Shown: in pieces, positions 1 through 4,593 of the stretch
How the letters are laid out: each line of letters begins with the position of its first letter
How positions within the stretch are numbered: position 1 is the stretch's first letter
Position numbers and translations under genes: made by a program
From: Nanobdellota archaeon
GTDB taxonomy: Archaea > Nanobdellota > Nanobdellia > SCGC-AAA011-G17 > GW2011-AR17
Direction: 5' to 3'
DNA: 5,926 bases
NCBI GenBank assembly: GCA_030018575.1
Contig: JASEIA010000088.1
Location: 1-5,926 of the forward strand
The notes under the pieces: generated by a model
Told to the model about the DNA's origin: nothing
Seen by the model: only the letters and a program-made list of their open reading frames with translations
Database searches by the model: none

Positions 1-2
1 TA

Positions 3-557
3 TTTGCAAAAGGGCTATTGCATAGTTGGAGTGAAGGATTAACAAAAGAAACAGATGAAAGAGTAAAAAGAATTAGTATAGCTCATAAAGGAAAAAAATT
101 ATCAGAAGAGCATAAGGAAAAAATTAGAAAAGCAAATAGTGGTAATAAAAATCCACAATATGGACAAAGGGGAAATCTATCTTCTAGATGGTTAGGCGGA
201 ATATCTCTTTTGCCTTATGACTTTAACTTTAATCGGCAATTCAAGACATATATACGGGAACGTGATAATAAATGTTGCCAAATGTGTGGAAAGCATAGAA
301 GCCAATTAAATAAAGAATTAGATATTCACCACATAGATTATAATAAGAAAAATTCTGTGGAATGGAATTGTATAAGTCTATGCAAAAGTTGCCATACTAC
401 TACGAATAGTAAAAGAGAATACTGGACACGTTTCTTTCAAGAATATTTATATGATAAATATAAGTATGAGTGCTTAAAGTATCTAATTCCGGAAAGGGAT
501 ATAAAAGCAGAGTCTCAACCTCCTTTGCAGGATATTAATGGGAGTGAATTACAATGA
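3..557 (+). CDS. HNH endonuclease with N-terminal NUMOD3 motifs (5' partial)
   Basis: A probable DNA endonuclease of the mobile or homing type. The frame is open to the window's left edge, so the true start probably lies upstream; a TTG at 18 is only the first start-like codon inside and is residue 1 below. Residues 7-50 resemble NUMOD3 DNA-binding motifs (GLTKETDERV, then LSEEHKEKIRKANSG and NKNPQYG), usually found in phage and homing nucleases. Residues 75-135 form an HNH domain: a C87-x-x-C90 zinc pair, the HHID motif at H104-H105 for catalysis, N117, and LCKSCH at 121-126 giving the second Cys pair and the last His. All expected key residues are present, so the part seen looks intact. Its TGA overlaps the next ATG by 4 nt (ATGA), so it is built into the operon rather than sitting in an obvious intron. 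The HNH call is firm; homing activity is inferred from family knowledge. Confidence 0.88.
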   Translation, partial: FAKGLLHSWSEGLTKETDERVKRISIAHKGKKLSEEHKEKIRKANSGNKNPQYGQRGNLSSRWLGGISLLPYDFNFNRQFKTYIRERDNKCCQMCGKHRSQLNKELDIHHIDYNKKNSVEWNCISLCKSCHTTTNSKREYWTRFFQEYLYDKYKYECLKYLIPERDIKAESQPPLQDINGSELQ

Positions 558-859
558 GGTTATTTGGAGTAAATCTTACAAAAGCCAAGCTAGGTCATTG
601 GGTTCAGATAGTTTTTTGTAATGCGGCTATTGAAAATTTTGTATCTGGAGACAACCTGAAAAAGATACGGCATTTTAATGACAGGCACATAGTGATGGAA
701 GAAAATTTTTCCTTGTTTAAAATAGAAGAATATAAAAGAAGAGGCGTTCCTGTCATAGACATGACACGTGGTCAGGAAGTGCCGAGGGAAAGCGTGTTTG
801 TGCCTACTTCGCAAGGTTTGTTATCTGCTTTGCAATTTTCAAGGAGGATGGCTGACTAA
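554..859 (+). CDS. Hypothetical protein, 101 aa
   Basis: I do not recognise this family. The ATG overlaps the nuclease stop by 4 nt, and a Shine-Dalgarno-like GGAGTGA lies at 541-547, so translation is probably coupled. The protein has no signal peptide or membrane span and should be cytoplasmic. The first half is mixed hydrophobic and basic (KAKLGHWVQIVFCNAAIENF), the middle is rich in charged residues (DRHIVMEENF, KIEEYKRRG), and the last third alternates short hydrophobic runs with polar turns (VPVIDM, SVFVPTSQGLLSAL), consistent with a small alpha/beta fold. There are single Cys and Trp residues and no catalytic motif I can name. It ends in TAATG, sharing one base with the thioredoxin-like gene, so the two are probably made together. 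Confidence 0.75.
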   Translation: MRLFGVNLTKAKLGHWVQIVFCNAAIENFVSGDNLKKIRHFNDRHIVMEENFSLFKIEEYKRRGVPVIDMTRGQEVPRESVFVPTSQGLLSALQFSRRMAD

Positions 860-1200
860 TGTCTGGAATACTATTTTTCTTGCCAGGTTGCCATTTATGT
901 GAGGAGGCTTCAATAGGAATAAACTTCATAAATTCAACATTGCCGATAGGTCAGAAAATCAGATTTTGCAATATTATGAGCAGGAGACCTGAACTGGCTT
1001 TTTTAGCAAATTTATTCGAGAGCAATGACCCTGCCGATTGGGCTGTTCCTGTGCTTTTGTTGGAAGAAAAAGGTATAAATCGTGTGTTTGATTCCTATGT
1101 TAGGACTAATAGCAAGCATCGTGCCTGTGCAAGGAGTGTATTAGATGCAGAGCATATTCATGCTTATATTGATGAGTACATGAAGGGGAGTTGGGGTTAG
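859..1200 (+). CDS. Thioredoxin/glutaredoxin-fold protein with CHLC active site
   Basis: A small thiol-disulfide protein is likely. The N-terminus reads as a beta strand (ILFFLPG) leading directly into C11-H-L-C14 at the head of a helix, the classic active-site layout of thioredoxin and glutaredoxin folds. A second strand (KIRFCNI, about 33-39) follows. The W-A-V-P-V-L-L-L segment has Pro64 where the conserved cis-proline facing the CxxC would sit. The C-terminal helix (DAEHIHAYIDEYMKG) completes a fold of usual glutaredoxin size (113 aa). There is no signal peptide, so it should be cytoplasmic. Extra cysteines at 37 and 90 are not part of the standard site. The start shares one base with the upstream stop and has AAGGAGGA at 841-848. 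The stop is TAG, followed at once by an in-frame open stretch (see 1201-1281). The substrate is unknown; several Cys-containing small proteins nearby are possible partners by inference. Confidence 0.78.
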   Translation: MSGILFFLPGCHLCEEASIGINFINSTLPIGQKIRFCNIMSRRPELAFLANLFESNDPADWAVPVLLLEEKGINRVFDSYVRTNSKHRACARSVLDAEHIHAYIDEYMKGSWG

Positions 1201-1281
1201 TTGGCATTTGAAGACCCTTTTGAAGATGAGGATGATGAAAAAGAAGATAGCGATTGGATTGATGATTTCAAAGATGATTAA
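1201..1281 (+). CDS. Tiny, extremely acidic ORF (26 aa) or readthrough tail of the preceding gene
   Basis: Directly after the TAG of the thioredoxin-like gene, and in its frame, a TTG opens 26 codons ending in TAA. The peptide has 15 Asp/Glu and only 2 Lys (FEDPFEDEDDEKEDSDWIDD is its core), too biased to look like random intergenic DNA in an AT-rich genome. AAGGGGAG at 1183-1190 lies at proper distance to serve the TTG as a ribosome binding site. It may be a free acidic microprotein, or a C-terminal tail added to the thioredoxin-like protein if the amber codon is read through. Acidic tails with aromatic residues near the end occur in single-stranded-DNA-binding proteins and other partner-recruiting proteins, but nothing here fixes a role. 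Confidence 0.5.
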   Translation: MAFEDPFEDEDDEKEDSDWIDDFKDD

Positions 1282-1299
1282 AAAAGGAGGTAACTAAAA

Positions 1300-1536
1300 A
1301 TGGGAAAAAATCAGTTGCACCCGAATTGTGTTGTTGACACTGAAAAGTCTACAGCAGGCAAGGTATTAATTACGTGCCAGCCACGGAAAAGGGCAGGTAA
1401 TAGAGTATATGGCTCTCCGAGACCTATGAGGTTTTTAAAGGAAGAAGCTGACGAGTTGGCTATGATTGACGATGGTGGGGCAAGCTCTGACTTGATAAAA
1501 GACGTTAAGAATCATTTAAAGAAACATACTTATTAA
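1300..1536 (+). CDS. Hypothetical small protein, 78 aa, two Cys
   Basis: Unrecognised. AAGGAGGT at 1284-1291, 8 nt before the ATG, is one of the strongest ribosome binding sites in the window, which supports both the start and good expression. The N-terminal half has Cys10 and Cys26 (HPNCVVDTE, KVLITCQPRKRAG) and a strongly basic patch after the second Cys. The C-terminal half looks helical and amphipathic (LKEEADELAMIDD, then SSDLIKDVKNHLKKHTY). There is no signal peptide or membrane span. The two cysteines could form a disulfide or half of a metal site, but neither fits a known finger pattern. It lies between the acidic ORF and the 56-aa gene and uses a near-identical leader to the latter (aaggaggtaa followed by an A-rich spacer), suggesting similar translation levels. 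Confidence 0.72.
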   Translation: MGKNQLHPNCVVDTEKSTAGKVLITCQPRKRAGNRVYGSPRPMRFLKEEADELAMIDDGGASSDLIKDVKNHLKKHTY

Positions 1537-1555
1537 AATAAGGAGGTAAATAAAA

Positions 1556-1726
1556 ATGGAAGAAGAATATGAGCCGCAGAGGTTTGACAGGGAAGATTTT
1601 ACTGAAATAAGGATGCTAAAGAAAGGCGCATTGGCGTGCAGTGGAAAGAAGATGAAAGATGGAAACATTAGCACTAGCGGAGACGACCCTGAGTGCCTGA
1701 AGCAACTAAAAAAAGAACTTTTATGA
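1556..1726 (+). CDS. Hypothetical microprotein, 56 aa, two Cys
   Basis: A short gene supported by AAGGAGGT at 1540-1547, 8 nt before the ATG, and by a 4-nt ATGA overlap with the following membrane-protein gene. The N-terminus is acidic (MEEEYEPQRFDREDF), the middle basic (MLKKGALACSGKKMKDG), and the end a short charged helix (ECLKQLKKELL). Cys28 and Cys47 are 19 residues apart, a spacing also seen between the cysteines of the 110-aa protein encoded at 4700-5032. The end (C-L-K-Q-L-K-K-E-L-L) resembles that of the 41-aa protein at 5026-5151 (C-V-L-K-E-V-L-G). No family is recognised and no membrane segment is present. The frame, strong ribosome binding site and exact overlap make it very likely a real gene. 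Confidence 0.65.
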   Translation: MEEEYEPQRFDREDFTEIRMLKKGALACSGKKMKDGNISTSGDDPECLKQLKKELL

Positions 1727-2187
1727 AGATGGAACAGGAAAAAGAGGTTAAACCTAAAAGGAATAGAAGGTCATCAAACAGAATACTACTTTATATAGGT
1801 ATATTAAGTGTTGTTTTATTTGCCATTTTTTATATTGGCTTGATATACTTTAATAATGAATCAATAGATGTTAATAAATTAATAGAAAGTCAGATGTATG
1901 ACAATCTTAACAAGGCAGACCTCCTTCTTTCTGCGATAGACGTTAACCAGCAAATAAAGCTTATTTCTTTTAAGTCTTATAATGAAAGCGAAGTTAAAAG
2001 GCTTAATAGGGAAAGGCAAAACCTTTTATACAAGGAAAACAATGATTTAGGAATGGACTTGCCTTATGAAGTTAGAATGGATTATGTAAACGCACAGATA
2101 GAGCATATAAAGCGTGTAAAAAATATTGAAGAAAGTTATAACATAAGCCTGAGAAACCAGATAGAAATAATGGCATTGGAAGGGTAA
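1723..2187 (+). CDS. Single-span membrane protein with helical ectodomain
   Basis: A 154-aa membrane protein. I chose ATG 1723 because it overlaps the upstream stop as ATGA; an in-frame GTG at 1693 would add ten residues but lies inside the previous gene with no clear ribosome binding site. Residues 10-20 are very basic (KPKRNRRSSNR), followed by one hydrophobic span at about 21-43 (ILLYIGILSVVLFAIFYIGL), which predicts an N-in, C-out topology. The remaining 110 residues are charged and probably helical, partly coiled-coil-like (SEVKRLNRERQNLLYKENND, then VNAQIEHIKRVKNIEESYN). I cannot name the family. The stop lies one base before the TTG start of the polytopic membrane protein, so the two are probably partners in one membrane complex. 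Minor virion protein, adhesin anchor and secretion subunit are all possible. Confidence 0.78.
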   Translation: MKMEQEKEVKPKRNRRSSNRILLYIGILSVVLFAIFYIGLIYFNNESIDVNKLIESQMYDNLNKADLLLSAIDVNQQIKLISFKSYNESEVKRLNRERQNLLYKENNDLGMDLPYEVRMDYVNAQIEHIKRVKNIEESYNISLRNQIEIMALEG

Positions 2188-2188
2188 A

Positions 2189-2719
2189 TTGGTATTAAGA
2201 GAGAAAATAGCGGACAAAGTAAGCGGTGCTGTGAACAGGTCGTTTAGGTTCAAGCTAACTTTTAACTTAATTTTTATTCTTTTTATAATAAGCTTATTGT
2301 CAATAGGAACATTCACTGAATCTGTCAAGGAAGGCAGTTACAAGCCTCTTTCAGACAAGTTTTTAACTCACGTATTTTCTCCTGACACTTATCTTTTAGA
2401 AACAGTCACAATGGAAGTAACGGATAATATTGGAATGTTCATGCGTTTAATATATGTATTTTCTGCATTATTATTGTTTGGGCTAGTTATATCCACGTGG
2501 GGTGTTCTATTTAATTATGTGCTTCCAGATTCAATAGGCGGTTGGATTAAGCCATTATTAGCTTATAGTCTTTCTATTTTGCTTATTATGCTTACGTCGT
2601 TTGTTACAATACTTATAATGACAGGAGACTTTTATTTTCCGTTAAACGGCTTTTTAACTTGGCTCGCTAACCTTTCAAGCCTGTTCAAGAGTAATGTTAC
2701 CATAGTTAGAATAATATAA
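2189..2719 (+). CDS. Polytopic membrane protein, 176 aa
   Basis: An integral membrane protein of unknown family. The start is TTG at 2189, one base after the upstream stop, with GGAAGGG at 2178-2184 as ribosome binding site; no better start is present before the first span. Hydrophobic segments lie near residues 23-41 (LTFNLIFILFIISLLSIG), 84-110 (LIYVFSALLLFGLVISTWGV) and 121-145 (PLLAYSLSILLIMLTSFVTI), with a shorter aromatic stretch at 148-166 that could be a fourth span or lie along the membrane. A soluble loop of about 40 residues (about 43-82) separates spans one and two. A basic N-terminus (REKIADK, NRSFRFK) suggests N-in. It is far too small for an archaellum or pilus platform protein, which argues against a complete type IV pilus system here. 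Its tight link to the single-span gene suggests they act together. Confidence 0.78.
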   Translation: MVLREKIADKVSGAVNRSFRFKLTFNLIFILFIISLLSIGTFTESVKEGSYKPLSDKFLTHVFSPDTYLLETVTMEVTDNIGMFMRLIYVFSALLLFGLVISTWGVLFNYVLPDSIGGWIKPLLAYSLSILLIMLTSFVTILIMTGDFYFPLNGFLTWLANLSSLFKSNVTIVRII

Positions 2720-2720
2720 A
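2713..2720 (+). promoter_or_regulatory. Weak TATA-like site before the regulator candidate
   Basis: AATATAAA at the very end of the polytopic membrane protein gene could act as an archaeal TATA box, with transcription starting near 2743, upstream of the hairpin and the gene at 2788. There is no strong purine-rich BRE element before it, and such A/T strings are common in this AT-rich sequence. Transcription from the upstream operon may suffice. Confidence 0.22.
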
Positions 2721-2731
2721 GGCAGGGTATT

Positions 2732-2791
2732 ATGACTGGTTTTCCCCATCTAAAACCAACGCACTTTAGTCGTTGGAGTTGTCACAGATGA
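2732..2791 (+). CDS. Possible 19-codon leader peptide overlapping the regulator start
   Basis: An ATG at 2732, with AAAGGCAGGG at 2718-2727 just upstream, opens 19 codons whose TGA overlaps the ATG at 2788 as ATGA, the same junction used elsewhere in this operon. The peptide (TGFPHLKPTHFSRWSCHR) looks like no known protein, and its codons run through a perfect 6-bp inverted repeat. It may be a leader whose translation opens the hairpin that partly covers the next ribosome binding site, or simply chance. The junction and ribosome binding site favour translation only modestly. Confidence 0.3.
   Translation: MTGFPHLKPTHFSRWSCHR
2756..2776 (+). promoter_or_regulatory. Inverted repeat CCAACG/CGTTGG touching the regulator's ribosome binding site
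   Basis: CCAACG (2756-2761) and CGTTGG (2771-2776) form a perfect 6-bp dyad around a 9-nt loop, CACTTTAGT. The right arm contains the first two G of the GGAG (2775-2778) that would serve the ATG at 2788. In RNA it could lower translation of that gene; in DNA it is a plausible operator for the winged-helix-like protein it precedes. Either reading is inference; the symmetry itself is directly visible. Confidence 0.45.
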
Positions 2792-3105
2792 TAAAGAAAT
2801 ATGATATGCTAGACTTAGACTTATATATGGCTTTATTATTGGAATTAAGAAACTTCAGAAAGTCTGTATCAATTTATCAAATAACTGAAAAGTTAAAGAT
2901 AGTTCCTTCATCTGAAAGCAAAAGAAAATATTTTGTTAATAGCCTTGTTGATAAAGGAATCATATTTGAAAAAGATGGATTATACATAATAGACCAAAGT
3001 CGGCTTTTTTTTGATTTTTTAAATTCTCCATTAGGAAAGAAATTCGAGTCAGTCATACATGACAATTCAATCATCTTGCCTTGGTATAAGGGAAAAACAT
3101 TCTGA
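2788..3105 (+). CDS. Winged-helix-like putative transcription regulator, 105 aa
   Basis: A probable small DNA-binding protein. I chose ATG 2788, which has GGAG at 2775-2778 and an ATGA junction with a possible leader ORF; an in-frame TTG at 2773 overlaps that GGAG and is less likely. The secondary-structure pattern fits a winged helix: helix 1 at about 9-24 (DLDLYMALLLELRNF), helix 2 at 29-36 (IYQITEKL), a polar, basic recognition helix at 41-56 (SSESKRKYFVNSLVDKGI), and a beta wing (IIFEKDGLYIID, 58-69). The C-terminal 35 residues (FFDFLNSPLGKKFESVI) may add a dimerisation helix. It ends only 17 bp before the TATA box of the 397-aa gene, so control of that promoter, or of its own mRNA through the dyad at 2756-2776, is a natural guess. 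The fold is inferred from pattern, not a recognised family signature. Confidence 0.6.
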   Translation: MIKKYDMLDLDLYMALLLELRNFRKSVSIYQITEKLKIVPSSESKRKYFVNSLVDKGIIFEKDGLYIIDQSRLFFDFLNSPLGKKFESVIHDNSIILPWYKGKTF

Positions 3106-3116
3106 AAAACTTCAAC

Positions 3117-3130
3117 CGAAAGTTTATAAA
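3117..3130 (+). promoter_or_regulatory. Archaeal promoter (BRE CGAAAG + TATA TTTATAAA)
   Basis: CGAAAG (3117-3122) followed by TTTATAAA (3123-3130) is a near-consensus TFB/TBP binding site in the 93-bp gap before the 397-aa gene. Placing the TATA box at about -30 to -23 puts transcription start near 3153, leaving a leader of about 46 nt. This is the clearest promoter in the window and, with the strong ribosome binding site and the downstream terminator, marks the 397-aa gene as a separately and probably highly expressed unit. Confidence 0.8.
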
Positions 3131-3152
3131 TGCTCATATATGCTATAATCCT

Positions 3153-3191
3153 ATGAGCCACGACGGCTTTATGCAATTGAAAGGGAGGTAA
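3153..3191 (+). other. Leader of the 397-aa gene: hairpin plus 12-codon mini-ORF ending in the ribosome binding site
   Basis: The predicted transcript begins at or near the ATG at 3153, which opens a 12-codon frame (MSHDGFMQLKGR) stopping with TAA at 3189-3191. Its last two sense codons, GGG AGG, are the core of the ribosome binding site GGGAGGT (3183-3189) of the main gene. Within it AGCC (3156-3159) and GGCT (3165-3168) can form a 4-bp stem with loop ACGAC at the mRNA's 5' end. It may be a leaderless regulatory peptide, a 5' stabilising hairpin, or a plain leader with a chance ORF. Confidence 0.35.
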
Positions 3192-3198
3192 AAAAAAT

Positions 3199-4392
3199 AT
3201 GAAAACTAATAAAAGAGGGGCAATAGCACCCGGCACTGGAATTGTTTTAGCCGCTTTATTTATGGTTGTGGCAATAGTCGGTGCTGTGTGGTATATTGGC
3301 GGAGTAAGCGAGAAATCAGCTTTGTTAGCTTTACGTGGAGTTCCTTCTGAAGAAAGAACATCTGAAGAGTTAAGGACAGACACGTTTTGTTCTAACAATA
3401 AAGAGATTGACCTTGAGATTAGGCTAAAAGACAGATTGGTAACAACTTCTACCAGCTACTTAAATGGAACTATTTATGTAGTTGATGGCGGAGTACAGTC
3501 TCTAGATGTTACTACGAGTGGCACAAGTTATACTACATTGTCTAACGCATTGGCGTGCGGAGTTCCTGCTAACATCTTTTTAAGGACAGACCAGGATTCA
3601 AACAATGGTATGCTTATAGCTAGCTTGAGTGCAGCAGACACACACCAGGCAGTTGTAAGGCTTGACGCAGAAGTAACAAGAATGTCTGGATTACAGGCAA
3701 GATTGTACGGTTTCTACAACGACAAGTATATGTATGACAGTTCTGATTCAGACAATTTGGATTTCGAGAACCTTAACACAGGCTTGAATTTCACAAACTC
3801 GTCTGAAGCGGCTATGACTACAATAGGCGCAAACCAGAACACAAAGGCACACTGGAAGCTTGAAGTGCAGACAAACGTATCTGACAAAGAATGTGGAATT
3901 GTATCAGGTCTTGCATTGAATTATGCAGGTGATAATGATGCAAACGACTGGCAGAAGCCAACAGTTAAGCTAGGGGTAACAGAACTTAGAGACGCAAGAA
4001 GCAGCTTATCGCCTAACGACTTGACTGCATTAAACGCATATGAAGCATTCTACAATCTGGGCAAACCTATTGGAGACAACGCTGAATATATAGACATGCA
4101 GTTCAAGACAGGTTCAGGAGTAGACCCTGACTTCGACATAGTTGGAAGAGTGGTATGCTCAGGCATTTACGAGGCAACTGAAGCAGCACCATCTGACTGG
4201 ATGCACAGGTCAAGATTGCCTGCGTTGCTGGGTACAAAGGGAATATCTGTTACAAAAGAACCAGTTGACAATCAGTTATTGTTCAATCAGGTTGTTGGAG
4301 CAGACTATAAGCCCGTGTTCTTCAGAACAGACTCAAGCGACACACAAATGGCTACTGCAACTGCAATGCAGTTCATCATAGCCGTGGCATAA
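3199..4392 (+). CDS. Major surface/filament or virion protein candidate with archaellin-like class III signal peptide
   Basis: A 397-aa secreted, membrane-anchored protein, likely the most expressed gene here: own promoter, GGGAGGT 9 nt before the ATG, and a terminator-like hairpin. MKTNKRG (1-7) followed by A-I-A-P-G-T-G-I-V and a hydrophobic helix to about 33 matches archaeal class III signal peptides processed by the PibD/FlaK peptidase; the G-T-x-I-V spacing is especially archaellin-like. Cleavage after Gly7 would leave the helix as a polymerisation core. Residues 60-397 are rich in Ser, Thr, Asn, Asp and predicted strands (LEIRLKDRLVTTST, GTIYVVDGG), with no second span. Cys64, 120, 232 and 320 could form two disulfides; N89, N197, N200 and N226 sit in N-x-S/T sequons. 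I do not recognise the ectodomain as an archaellin body. No archaellum or pilus assembly genes accompany it, so it may borrow host machinery, or be a virion or spike protein. The anchor is clear; the role is inference. Confidence 0.8.
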   Translation: MKTNKRGAIAPGTGIVLAALFMVVAIVGAVWYIGGVSEKSALLALRGVPSEERTSEELRTDTFCSNNKEIDLEIRLKDRLVTTSTSYLNGTIYVVDGGVQSLDVTTSGTSYTTLSNALACGVPANIFLRTDQDSNNGMLIASLSAADTHQAVVRLDAEVTRMSGLQARLYGFYNDKYMYDSSDSDNLDFENLNTGLNFTNSSEAAMTTIGANQNTKAHWKLEVQTNVSDKECGIVSGLALNYAGDNDANDWQKPTVKLGVTELRDARSSLSPNDLTALNAYEAFYNLGKPIGDNAEYIDMQFKTGSGVDPDFDIVGRVVCSGIYEATEAAPSDWMHRSRLPALLGTKGISVTKEPVDNQLLFNQVVGADYKPVFFRTDSSDTQMATATAMQFIIAVA

Positions 4393-4418
4393 GCCTGACT
4401 AAAACGCTAAGTATAAAC

Positions 4419-4469
4419 GGCTGGGGCGGAGGTAAAAAGCCCATCAGCCACTTTTTTTCTTTTCTTTAT
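4419..4469 (+). terminator. Hairpin plus T-tract terminator with a GGAGGT loop
   Basis: Twenty-six bases after the 397-aa stop, GGCTG+GGGC (4419-4427) pairs with GCCC and CAGCC (4439-4442 and 4445-4449), leaving a 2-nt AT bulge and an 11-nt loop, GGAGGTAAAAA. A T-rich tract follows at 4452-4469. T tracts are the usual archaeal termination signal, and the hairpin could protect the mRNA 3' end. The loop reproduces the ribosome binding site sequence used by genes in this window, which is unusual in a terminator. Confidence 0.75.
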
Positions 4470-4526
4470 TCTAATTAAGGGTTTGGGACAAATAATAAAT
4501 CAAGCAATATGAGCAATAATTCCCTG

Positions 4527-4534
4527 CCTCCTTT
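4527..4534 (+). other. Anti-Shine-Dalgarno octamer CCTCCTTT in the intergenic gap
   Basis: CCTCCTTT is exactly complementary to AAAGGAGG at 4580-4587, the ribosome binding site of the 37-aa gene, 45 nt downstream. It lies upstream of the TATA box, so it would be present only in transcripts reading through from the 397-aa gene, where it could hide the ribosome binding site. The rest of the gap between the T tract and the promoter shows nothing else I can interpret. Confidence 0.3.
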
Positions 4535-4538
4535 CAAA

Positions 4539-4553
4539 GCAAAGGTTTAAATA
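4539..4553 (+). promoter_or_regulatory. Archaeal promoter (BRE GCAAAGG + TATA TTTAAATA)
   Basis: TTTAAATA (4546-4553) with a purine-rich GCAAAGG before it is a good archaeal promoter. Start of transcription is expected near 4576, giving a leader of only about 18 nt that still contains AAGGAGGT (4581-4588). It should drive the last cluster of genes from 4594 onward. Confidence 0.75.
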
Positions 4554-4593
4554 CTAATATATCCTTATAAGATGTATAAAAAGGAGGTTTACG

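Noticed and set aside
590..814. Minus-strand ORF of 74 aa
   Set aside because: It lies wholly opposite the 101-aa gene, which has overlaps and a ribosome binding site on the + strand; no promoter or ribosome binding site supports it.
2047..2328. Minus-strand ORF of 93 aa with hydrophobic stretches
   Set aside because: It is antisense to two membrane-protein genes; its hydrophobicity mirrors the A/T-rich codons of the + strand.
2877..3398. Minus-strand ORF of 173 aa spanning the promoter gap
   Set aside because: It crosses the regulator end, the clear + strand promoter and the class III signal peptide of the 397-aa gene; its composition shows no protein-like motif and it has no convincing start signals.
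4142..4381. 79-aa ORF in another + frame inside the 397-aa gene
   Set aside because: Gln/Cys/Ser-rich out-of-frame reading of the main gene, with no ribosome binding site.
4500..4540. Minus-strand AAAGGAGG as a ribosome binding site for a leftward gene
   Set aside because: The only nearby start-like codon would be ATT and the frame stops after six codons.
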